Shown: one piece after another, positions 1 to 5,217 of the stretch | How the letters are laid out: each line of letters opens with the position of its first letter | Numbering within the stretch: position 1 is the first letter of the stretch | DNA from: Candidatus Sulfopaludibacter sp. SbA3 | GTDB taxonomy: Bacteria > Acidobacteriota > Terriglobia > 20CM-2-55-15 | NCBI GenBank assembly: GCA_945861845.1 | Contig: CAMAWS010000273.1 | Coordinates: forward strand, 1-5,217 | DNA length: 5,217 bases | Direction: 5' to 3' | Notes under the pieces: model-generated | Databases searched by the model: none | The model's input: only the letters and a program-made list of their open reading frames with translations | What the model was told of the DNA's origin: nothing | Position numbers and translations under genes: made by a program

Positions 1-1
1 G

Positions 2-2476
2 GCCGAGGTCGGCAAGAAGGTCGGCGCCACCTTCGGCGATGCGAAGCGCCCGCTGCTCGTCTCGGTGCGCTCCGGCGCCCGCGCCTCGATGCCGGGCATG
101 ATGGACACCGTGCTCAACCTTGGCCTCAACGACCGGACGGTCGAGGGCCTCGCGGTTGCCAGCGGCAACCCGCGCTTCGCCTATGACAGCTACCGCCGCT
201 TCATCCAGATGTATTCCGACGTCGTGCTCGGGCTCGAGCACCACCACTTCGCGGAAATCCTCGACGTGCACAAGCAGGACAAGGGCGTGGAAGGCGACAC
301 CGACCTCGACGCCAATGACTGGAAGAAGGTCGTCGCCAAATACAAGGAGGCGGTGCAGCGCGAGCTGAAGCGCCCCTTCCCGCAGGATGTGAACGACCAG
401 CTCTGGGGCGCCATCGGCGCCGTGTTCGGCTCGTGGATGAACCAGCGCGCCATCACCTATCGCAAGCTGCACAACATCCCGGCCGACTGGGGCACTGCGG
501 TCAGCGTGCAGGCCATGGTGTTCGGCAACATGGGCGAGAAGTCGGCGACCGGCGTCGCCTTTACCCGCGACCCCTCGACGGGCGAGCGCGAGTTCTACGG
601 CGAATACCTGATCAACGCCCAGGGCGAAGACGTCGTGGCAGGGGTCCGCACTCCCGAGCCAGTCGCCCTGCTCAAGGGCCACATGCCGGAAGCGTTCGCC
701 GAACTGGAAAAAATTCGCGCCAGGTTGGAGCAGCACTTCCGGGATGTTCAGGACTTCGAGTTCACGATACAAGACGGCAAGTTGTACATGCTGCAGACGC
801 GTAACGGCAAACGCACCGGCCTTGCCGCAGTTCGTTTCGCTTTCGAGATGGAAAAGGAAGGGCTGATCGACTGGAAGACCGCTATCCGGCGCGTGCCTGC
901 CGATCAACTCGATCAGCTTCTTGCGCCGGTGTTCGACGGCGAAGCCCTGAAAGGAGCCCAATGCATTGCCATGGGTTTGCCGGCTGGTCCGGGGGCGGCC
1001 TCCGGGAAAATGTATTTCAGCGCCGAGCGCGCCAGCGCCGCGGCCAAGAGAGGCGAGAACGTCATTTTGGTCCGCATTGAAACATCGCCGGAAGACCTGC
1101 GAGGCATGATCGCCGCCAAGGGTATTCTGACGGCAAAGGGCGGCGTCAGCTCGCACGCAGCGCTTATCGCCCGGCAGATGGGCAAAGTGTGCGTCTGCGG
1201 CGCCGGCGCGTTGCGAATCGACTACGACGTCAGGACGATGACCGTGGGAGGCAAGGCGTACCCCGAAGGCGCGTCTCTGTCGATCGACGGCACGGCCGGA
1301 GCGGTATATCCCGGTGAGATCAAGACCGCGCCGTCCGAGATCGTTCAGGTGCTCATCGAGAAATCCCTGAAGGCGGAGGACAGCACCACCTACCAGATGT
1401 TCAAGCAATTGATGGACTGGTGCTCGAAAGTCACGCGGCTGCAGGTGCGAACGAACGCGGAAACTCCGGAGCAGGTAAAGAATGGCATGGCGTTTGGAGC
1501 GGAAGGCATCGGCCTTGCCCGGACGGAACACATGTTCTTCCAGGGCGATCGCATCGATGCAATGCGCGAAATGATTCTTGCCGATAACATCGATGACCGG
1601 AAAAAGGCGTTCGCAACGCTGCTGCCATACCAGAAGGAAGATTTCGTTGGAATTTTCAAGGCCTTGAAGGGACTTCCCGCCACGATTCGTTTCCTTGATC
1701 CGCCGCTGCACGAATTTCTTCCTCACGAAGCCGTTGCGCAGAAGAATCTTGCCAGGAAAATGGGCGTGCCAGTCGAAAAGATCTGGGCGCGGGTCAACGA
1801 GCTTCAGGAGTCCAACCCCATGCTTGGTTTCCGGGGCTGCCGCCTGGGTATTGTCTACAGTGAGATTTCTGAGATGCAGGCTCGCGCAGTGTTCGAGGCC
1901 GCCGCCGAGGTGGAGAAGTCTGGAATTTCCGCGCGGCCCGAAATCATGATTCCCCTGGTTGGATATAAGAGGGAACTGGATCTCCAGGTTGAAGTCGTCC
2001 GTCGTGTCGCGGATGAAGTGTGGGATAAGACGGGCGTGAAGCCCAACTATCTCGTCGGCACAATGATCGAAGTCCCTCGCGGCGCTCTCACCGCGGACGA
2101 CATTGCGCACACGGCCCAGTTCTTCAGTTTTGGCACCAACGATCTCACCCAAACGTGTCTTGGCATGAGCCGCGACGACTCCGGGTCGTTCCTGCCGGCA
2201 TATATTGAATTGGACATTGTGAGGAAGAATCCGTTCGAGACGATTGACCAGGAAGGCGTGGGGCAACTTATCCAAATTGCCGTTGAGAAGGGGCGCCGGA
2301 CACGGTCGGATCTCAAGATTGGCATCTGTGGCGAGCACGGCGGCGATCCCGAGTCCGTGAAGTTCTGCCACCGCGCGGGACTCACCTACGTCAGTTGCTC
2401 GCCGTTTCGTGTGCCTGTAGCCCGGCTCGCCGCCGCCCAGGCTGCGCTTGAAGAGGAGGCCGCGAGCAAGCAATAG
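2..2476 (+). CDS. ppdK: Pyruvate, phosphate dikinase (PPDK), 5' end outside window
   Basis: PPDK interconverts pyruvate + ATP + Pi and PEP + AMP + PPi in the cytoplasm. The frame is open from base 2, so the GTG at 65 is an internal Val ([19 protein letters not shown] reads straight through it). About 824 residues are present, and roughly 65-80 N-terminal residues of a ~880-aa family member are missing. Numbering from that Val: the ATP-grasp part has [15 protein letters not shown] (1-15), [22 protein letters not shown] (from 184), EFTI with Glu232, and LYMLQTR with Gln244. The swivel domain has [12 protein letters not shown] with the phosphorylated His at 364. The PEP/pyruvate barrel has RTEH (from 486), [12 protein letters not shown] (from 542), MIEVPR with Glu669, FGTNDLTQ (Asn692, Asp693), and [10 protein letters not shown] with catalytic Cys755. 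It ends normally with [19 protein letters not shown] and stops at TAG. The residue before Ser-His, usually the regulatory Thr, is Ser362. Codon use and protein character change near 600-660, so the gene looks mosaic. All catalytic residues are intact and identification is very secure. Confidence 0.97.
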   Translation, partial: AEVGKKVGATFGDAKRPLLVSVRSGARASMPGMMDTVLNLGLNDRTVEGLAVASGNPRFAYDSYRRFIQMYSDVVLGLEHHHFAEILDVHKQDKGVEGDTDLDANDWKKVVAKYKEAVQRELKRPFPQDVNDQLWGAIGAVFGSWMNQRAITYRKLHNIPADWGTAVSVQAMVFGNMGEKSATGVAFTRDPSTGEREFYGEYLINAQGEDVVAGVRTPEPVALLKGHMPEAFAELEKIRARLEQHFRDVQDFEFTIQDGKLYMLQTRNGKRTGLAAVRFAFEMEKEGLIDWKTAIRRVPADQLDQLLAPVFDGEALKGAQCIAMGLPAGPGAASGKMYFSAERASAAAKRGENVILVRIETSPEDLRGMIAAKGILTAKGGVSSHAALIARQMGKVCVCGAGALRIDYDVRTMTVGGKAYPEGASLSIDGTAGAVYPGEIKTAPSEIVQVLIEKSLKAEDSTTYQMFKQLMDWCSKVTRLQVRTNAETPEQVKNGMAFGAEGIGLARTEHMFFQGDRIDAMREMILADNIDDRKKAFATLLPYQKEDFVGIFKALKGLPATIRFLDPPLHEFLPHEAVAQKNLARKMGVPVEKIWARVNELQESNPMLGFRGCRLGIVYSEISEMQARAVFEAAAEVEKSGISARPEIMIPLVGYKRELDLQVEVVRRVADEVWDKTGVKPNYLVGTMIEVPRGALTADDIAHTAQFFSFGTNDLTQTCLGMSRDDSGSFLPAYIELDIVRKNPFETIDQEGVGQLIQIAVEKGRRTRSDLKIGICGEHGGDPESVKFCHRAGLTYVSCSPFRVPVARLAAAQAALEEEAASKQ
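600..660 (+). other. Composition and ancestry breakpoint inside ppdK
   Basis: By hand count, about 14 of the ~203 codons from 2 to 610 end in A or T, against about 38 of the ~130 codons from 638 to 1020. The shift is abrupt and falls in the conserved stretch encoding [17 protein letters not shown]. The left part also reads like alphaproteobacterial PPDK, while the right part matches the composition of the ABC and lpxD genes. The reading frame is unbroken across the change. Either homologous recombination with a foreign ppdK or a misassembly joining two organisms at a conserved site would explain it. The exact junction cannot be fixed by eye. Confidence 0.6.
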
Positions 2477-2519
2477 AAGGGGAGATATGCAAAAATCAGT
2501 TTGAGTGCGTTCCCCCGAA

Positions 2520-2523
2520 AACT
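2520..2523. repeat. Possible target-site duplication, left copy (AACT)
   Basis: AACT immediately precedes the CCCCTCC start of the palindromic element and recurs immediately after its end. Four bases matching at one fixed spacing is suggestive but short. Also, the outermost T/A pair can equally be counted as part of the inverted repeat. Confidence 0.45.
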
Positions 2524-2545
2524 CCCCTCCTAAGTTAGGAGGGGT
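2523..2545. repeat. Left terminal inverted repeat, self-palindromic
   Basis: This 23-bp arm is the exact reverse complement of 2661-2683. On its own it folds into a 9-bp stem (CCCCTCCTA / TAGGAGGGG) with a 3-nt AGT loop. It lies 46 bp after the ppdK stop, so it could help end that transcript, but no U-tract follows. Confidence 0.85.
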
Positions 2546-2574
2546 GCCGAGCCGGAGTGAAACGAAGGCTCGGC
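2546..2574. repeat. Inner hairpin 1 of the palindromic element
   Basis: GCCGAGCC at 2546-2553 pairs perfectly with GGCTCGGC at 2567-2574 around a 13-nt loop. It directly abuts the left terminal palindrome and the next hairpin, so the element is a string of adjoining stem-loops. Confidence 0.8.
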
Positions 2575-2613
2575 GGGGTGGTTCCTAATCCGCATCCTTC
2601 GTGGAACCACCCC
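2575..2613. repeat. Inner hairpin 2 of the palindromic element
   Basis: GGGGTGGTTCC at 2575-2585 and GGAACCACCCC at 2603-2613 are perfect reverse complements with a 17-nt loop. The stem extends by a C-G pair at 2574/2614 if that C is released from hairpin 1. This is close to the centre of the element. Confidence 0.85.
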
Positions 2614-2660
2614 GTCTGCGCCGCTTCGGTGGCTTCGCAACTTTTCTTGATGGCGCATCC

Positions 2661-2683
2661 ACCCCTCCTAACTTAGGAGGGGA
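2661..2683. repeat. Right terminal inverted repeat, self-palindromic
   Basis: Exact reverse complement of 2523-2545. It differs from that arm only at the central base when read in the same direction (AAC rather than AAG), because each arm is itself nearly palindromic. It ends 25 bp before the ABC start codon, so in the mRNA it would form a stem-loop in the leader. Confidence 0.85.
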
Positions 2684-2686
2684 ACT
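2683..2686. repeat. Possible target-site duplication, right copy (AACT)
   Basis: Second AACT, directly following the GGAGGGG end of the element and matching 2520-2523. See the left copy for the caveat on length. Confidence 0.45.
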
Positions 2687-2694
2687 TTGCAAAT

Positions 2695-2698
2695 GAGG
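2695..2698 (+). promoter_or_regulatory. Likely ribosome binding site of the ABC exporter gene
   Basis: GAGG lies 10 nt upstream of the ATG at 2709 and is the only purine-rich core at workable spacing. The stronger AGGAGGGG at 2675-2682 is too far away (26 nt) and lies inside the repeat's terminal stem. This supports the 2709 start over the out-of-frame ATG at 2693. Confidence 0.4.
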
Positions 2699-2708
2699 CG
2701 GCTCTTAT

Positions 2709-4493
2709 ATGAAGCTCTTGTACTCATACCTTACTCGACACTGGGCGCTGGTTGCTTTTACGTTGCTTCTGGCCACCATCAACCAGACTTTCTCTCTGCT
2801 CGATCCATTGGTCTTTCGCTACATCATCGACGAATACGCCACAAAGCCCAGCGAATACACTACCCAGGAGTTCTTTCGCGGCGTCGGATTGCTGCTGGGG
2901 GCCGCAGTCGGCGTCGCGTTCATCTCCCGCGTGGCCAAGAATTTCCAGGATTACTTCACCAGCGTCATCAGCCAGCGCGTCGGCGCGGCGCTCTATTCGG
3001 ATGGCATTCGGTATTCGCTGGAACTGCCGTACTCCACTTTTGAAGACCAGCGCAGCGGGGAAACACTTGGAAAACTGCAAAAAGTTCGAGGCGATGTCGA
3101 GCGCCTGTTCAGCGCCGCCATCAATATTCTGTTCTTATCCCTGATCGGCATTCTCTTCGTGATGGTCTATGCGTTAACCGTGCACTGGATCATTGCGGCA
3201 GTGTACTTCTCGACCGTCCCGATTCTCGCCACGCTGATGTCTTACCTCAGCCGTAAGATCAAGGTCATTCAAAAGCAGATCGTCGCGGAAACGACGGCCC
3301 TTGCGGGATCGACCACCGAGTCCCTGCGCAACATCGAATTGGTGAAGAGCCTAGGCCTGGCCCAGCAGGAAATCAAACGTCTCAACAACACGACGGGAAA
3401 GATCCTTGAACTGGAATTAAAGAAGGTCCGGTACCTGCGAAGCCTCAGTTTCATCCAGGGAACGTGCGTCAACGCGCTGCGGACGAGCATTCTGGGGTTG
3501 ATGCTGTACATGATCTTTGCCCAGCAGATTACCGTTGGCCAGTTCTTCTCTTTATGGATTTATTCCTTCTTTATCTTTGGCCCGCTCCAGGAAGTTGGGA
3601 ACGTCATGAACGTTTACCGGGAAACGGAAGCGTCCCTGGCGAACTTCGAGCAGATCCTCAAGATGCCGAAGGAGCCGCGTCCGGCAAATCCGATAGCTGT
3701 CGAGGCGGTGAATCGAGTTGAATTCGACAGTGTCGTGTTCCGGCATCAGTCGGCATCGACGAACGCGCTCGATGGCATTTCATTTGATGCCAGGGTTGGC
3801 GAGACGGTCGCGTTCGTCGGACCTTCGGGATCCGGAAAGACGACTCTCGTAAAACTTCTCGTGGGGCTGTACCGTCCGCTGGGCGGTGATGTTCGCTACG
3901 ACGGGGTTTCCATCAATGATGTCGACCTCGATCAATTACGCGAACGAATCGGCATGGTGTCGCAGGATACTCAATTATTCTCGGGATCCATCCGTGAAAA
4001 CCTGCTGTTCGTGAGTCCGAACGCCACTGACGATCAGTGCCTCGACGTACTGCATAAAGCCGCATGTCAAAGCCTGCTCACCCGCGCCGAAAAGGGTCTC
4101 GACACGGTGATTGGCGAGGGTGGCGTTAAAGTCTCAGGTGGAGAGAAGCAGCGGCTGTCGATCGCGCGCGCTTTGCTGCGGCGCCCGAATCTGCTGGTCT
4201 TTGATGAGGCGACTTCCTCGCTGGATTCGCTGACCGAGGAGGAGATCAGCGAGACGATTCGCGATGTATCCATGCGAAAGGACCTCATCACGATATTGAT
4301 AGCCCACCGTCTTTCCACCGTGCTTCACGCGGATCGTATTTTCGTTCTCGAGCGCGGCCGGATCGTGGAATCCGGGCGCCACCAGGATCTGCTCGATCTT
4401 AAGGGTTTGTATTACGCGATGTGGCGCCAGCAGATTGGGGAGAGGCCTTCTCCAGCGCCTCGATTCGCTTCAGCAGTTCGGGCAGGCGCCTGA
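2709..4493 (+). CDS. ABC exporter half-transporter (fused membrane and ATPase domains)
   Basis: This 594-aa protein has the type-I exporter layout, with a membrane domain at ~1-310 and a nucleotide-binding domain at ~335-575. It should work as a dimer in the inner membrane, using ATP to export a substrate the sequence does not reveal. Six hydrophobic segments are visible at about 12-34, 56-76, 136-157, 158-180, 250-272 and 278-298. ATPase motifs are complete: Walker [10 protein letters not shown] (371-379, Lys377), Q-loop Gln419, signature VSGGEKQ (475-481), Walker B LLVFDE (495-500, catalytic Glu500), D-loop SSLD, and H-loop His533. The A-loop position, usually Tyr, appears to be His346 (VVFRHQ). 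Conserved sequence ends near MWRQQIGE (~570). The remaining ~25 residues are low in conservation signals and are encoded antisense to the end of lpxD. The start ATG follows GAGG and begins [12 protein letters not shown], a normal cytoplasmic lead-in to segment 1. Proximity to lpxD permits an MsbA-like lipid role, but many drug, peptide and lipid exporters look the same. Confidence 0.95.
   Translation: MKLLYSYLTRHWALVAFTLLLATINQTFSLLDPLVFRYIIDEYATKPSEYTTQEFFRGVGLLLGAAVGVAFISRVAKNFQDYFTSVISQRVGAALYSDGIRYSLELPYSTFEDQRSGETLGKLQKVRGDVERLFSAAINILFLSLIGILFVMVYALTVHWIIAAVYFSTVPILATLMSYLSRKIKVIQKQIVAETTALAGSTTESLRNIELVKSLGLAQQEIKRLNNTTGKILELELKKVRYLRSLSFIQGTCVNALRTSILGLMLYMIFAQQITVGQFFSLWIYSFFIFGPLQEVGNVMNVYRETEASLANFEQILKMPKEPRPANPIAVEAVNRVEFDSVVFRHQSASTNALDGISFDARVGETVAFVGPSGSGKTTLVKLLVGLYRPLGGDVRYDGVSINDVDLDQLRERIGMVSQDTQLFSGSIRENLLFVSPNATDDQCLDVLHKAACQSLLTRAEKGLDTVIGEGGVKVSGGEKQRLSIARALLRRPNLLVFDEATSSLDSLTEEEISETIRDVSMRKDLITILIAHRLSTVLHADRIFVLERGRIVESGRHQDLLDLKGLYYAMWRQQIGERPSPAPRFASAVRAGA
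4399..4493. other. 95-bp convergent 3' overlap of ABC exporter and lpxD
   Basis: The ABC frame on + ends with TGA at 4491-4493, while the lpxD frame on - ends with TAA at 4399-4401. The two coding ends thus occupy both strands here. The ABC conserved core ends at about 4437, and LpxD's recognisable C-terminal helix ([11 protein letters not shown]) ends at about 4453, so both proteins use this DNA for meaningful or near-terminal residues. There is no room for a separate intrinsic terminator between the genes. Confidence 0.85.
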
Positions 4494-5163
4494 ACACCGC
4501 CGAACTCTTCAACCAGTCCCGGTTATCGATTGCCGGGTAACCGGAGATCACCTTGCCGGCTTCCACGGAATTCGGAATGCCCGTCTGGGCGGTTGCAACT
4601 ACGCCGTCTCCGACCTCCAGATGTCCGGCGACGCCGACCTGCCCGGTGAGTATCACGTCTCTTCCGATTTTCGAACTCCCGCCGAGACCAACCTGCGCGC
4701 ACAAGAGCGTGTTTTCCCCCACATCGGACGCGTGGCCGATCTGGACGAGGTTGTCGATCTTTGCGCCACGCCGGACGCGGGTTTCGCCGATCGTGGCGCG
4801 GTCGATTGTGGCGTTGGCGCCGACTTCAACATCGTCTTCGATCACGACGATTCCGGACTGGACGATCTTGTAATAGGTCTTGTCGCTCTGTTTCGCGTAT
4901 CCAAAGCCGTCGGACCCGATCTTTGCGCCGTCCTGCAGCGTGACGTTGTTGCCCAGGACGCAGAACTCGCGAACCGACACGTGCGCGTAAGCCGTGAAGT
5001 TGTCGCCGATGCGTGCGCCTTGCCGGATGTGGACGAAGGGATGGATGGTGCAGTTCGTTCCAATCCGGACGCCCTCTTCAATCACAACGAAAGGTCCGAT
5101 CGCGGCGCCTTCGCCGATGTTGGCTCCAGGCGATACGCGCGCAGGAGGTTTTTCGGCGAAGTC
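4399..5163 (-). CDS. lpxD: UDP-3-O-acylglucosamine N-acyltransferase LpxD, N-terminal part missing or frameshifted
   Basis: LpxD adds the N-linked hydroxyacyl chain from acyl-ACP to UDP-3-O-acylglucosamine, the third step of lipid A synthesis, as a cytoplasmic trimer. The visible 254 residues are the left-handed beta-helix of hexapeptide repeats (IGxx, VGxx patterns throughout) and the C-terminal helix. Numbering from the GTG codon at 5085: LpxD-typical GSDGFGYA (57-64), [14 protein letters not shown] (89-102), IGHASDVG with the expected catalytic His118, GHLEVGDG with His155, and the tail [26 protein letters not shown] plus TIDR separates it from LpxA and GlmU. The family is ~340 aa; the ~100-residue uridine-binding N-terminal domain is not in this frame. 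The frame is open back to 5163, where TGA (5164-5166) interrupts it. No convincing start with ribosome site exists, and GTG 5085 sits inside the first repeats, so it is unlikely to be the true start. Confidence 0.93.
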   Translation of the reverse strand, partial: DFAEKPPARVSPGANIGEGAAIGPFVVIEEGVRIGTNCTIHPFVHIRQGARIGDNFTAYAHVSVREFCVLGNNVTLQDGAKIGSDGFGYAKQSDKTYYKIVQSGIVVIEDDVEVGANATIDRATIGETRVRRGAKIDNLVQIGHASDVGENTLLCAQVGLGGSSKIGRDVILTGQVGVAGHLEVGDGVVATAQTGIPNSVEAGKVISGYPAIDNRDWLKSSAVFRRLPELLKRIEALEKASPQSAGATSRNTNP

Positions 5164-5217
5164 TCACTCCAGACGCTCCGCGCAATCTGGCGCGGGCGAG
5201 CGAGGCGGGCGCTCCGG
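5164..5217 (-). other. Probable continuation of lpxD in a shifted frame
   Basis: In the LpxD frame this stretch contains TGA (5164-5166). Reading the - strand one frame over, the bases from the window edge are open and give ...[11 protein letters not shown]. One extra T in the CTT run at about 5160-5162 would join that to [18 protein letters not shown] in the LpxD frame. A linker between uridine-binding domain and beta-helix is expected here. Too short to prove; the extreme edge (about 5190-5217) is also unusually G/C-rich. Confidence 0.4.

Larger units (their letters stand above)
2524..2682. mobile_element. MITE-like palindromic repeat element (non-autonomous, ~159 bp)
   Basis: This fills most of the gap between ppdK and the ABC gene. 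It starts CCCCTCCTAA and ends TTAGGAGGGG. The terminal 23-bp segments (2523-2545 and 2661-2683) are exact reverse complements of each other, and each is also nearly self-palindromic. Inside lie an 8-bp stem hairpin (2546-2553 with 2567-2574), an 11-bp stem hairpin (2575-2585 with 2603-2613), and a weaker 6-bp pairing (2617-2622 with 2652-2657). AACT occurs directly on both sides (2520-2523 and 2683-2686), as a 4-bp target-site duplication would. There is no coding frame, so it would depend on a transposase in trans. I recall similar GGAGGGGTG...GGGGTGGTTC intergenic repeats from other bacterial genomes, but could not check this. A REP/RAYT-type repeat or a folded RNA element are alternatives. 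Confidence 0.7.

Noticed and set aside
65..67. GTG at 65 as the start of ppdK
   Set aside because: The frame is open to base 2 and encodes conserved PPDK sequence ([11 protein letters not shown]) across it, so the GTG is an internal Val.
2047..2385. 112-aa open frame on the - strand inside ppdK, and similar ones at 913-1185 and 1390-1683
   Set aside because: They lie fully antisense to a well-conserved enzyme, show no recognisable domain and have no upstream signals. They are shadows of GC-rich coding sequence.
2523..2574. Rho-independent terminator after ppdK
   Set aside because: The stem-loops are strong, but no U-tract follows either one, and the structure is better explained as the end of the repeat element.
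2647..2675. TTGATG ... AACTTA as a promoter for the ABC gene
   Set aside because: The -10 match is poor and overlaps the terminal palindrome; similarity at this level is expected by chance.
2520..2686. CRISPR repeats
   Set aside because: Only two copies in inverted orientation, with no regular spacers and no cas genes.
2687..3043. 118-aa + strand frame starting in the leader and overlapping the ABC gene
   Set aside because: It runs out of frame through the ABC membrane domain, whose own frame is clearly the conserved one; its product has no recognisable character.
4553..4873. 106-aa + strand frame opposite lpxD
   Set aside because: Pro/Ser/Thr-rich composition comes from antisense reading of hexapeptide repeat codons. 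There is no ribosome site or known motif.

Overview
The window holds three protein-coding genes and one compact palindromic repeat element. In order they are: the 3' part of a pyruvate, phosphate dikinase gene (ppdK, + strand, running off the left edge); a 232-bp intergenic gap almost filled by a MITE-like nested inverted repeat; a complete type-I ABC exporter half-transporter (+ strand); and a convergent lpxD gene (- strand, broken or cut off near the right edge). No RNA gene, CRISPR array, transposase or phage gene was seen. I found no evidence of a new multi-gene defence or biosynthetic system.

Organism: lpxD implies a Gram-negative, lipid A-making bacterium. The moderately GC-rich codon use from about 650 onward, and the protein character of PPDK (after its first ~190 residues), the ABC exporter and LpxD, fit Acidobacteriota (Solibacter/Bryobacter-like). 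This is an impression from memory, not a search. The first ~640 bases look different. They have much stronger G/C preference at third codon positions and an alphaproteobacterium-like PPDK sequence. The ppdK reading frame is therefore a mosaic, either from recombination inside a conserved gene or from a chimeric assembly join.

Layout: 2-2476 is ppdK, with the end of the ATP-grasp domain, the phosphohistidine swivel domain and the PEP/pyruvate barrel all intact. 2477-2708 is intergenic. Its element at 2524-2682 has perfect inverted-repeat ends that are each nearly self-palindromic, two inner hairpins, and a flanking AACT direct repeat that could be a target-site duplication. 2709-4493 is the ABC exporter, with six predicted membrane segments and a full nucleotide-binding domain. 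4399-5163 (-) is the left-handed beta-helix part of LpxD; its 3' end overlaps the ABC gene's 3' end by 95 bp. In the LpxD frame there is a stop at 5164-5166, and the last ~50 bases read open in another frame, suggesting a 1-base frameshift or low-quality contig end.

How the genes relate: PPDK is central carbon metabolism (PEP/pyruvate interconversion) and has no evident link to the others. The ABC exporter lies next to lpxD and could be an envelope lipid exporter, but the two are convergent and not an operon, so this is only a weak guess.
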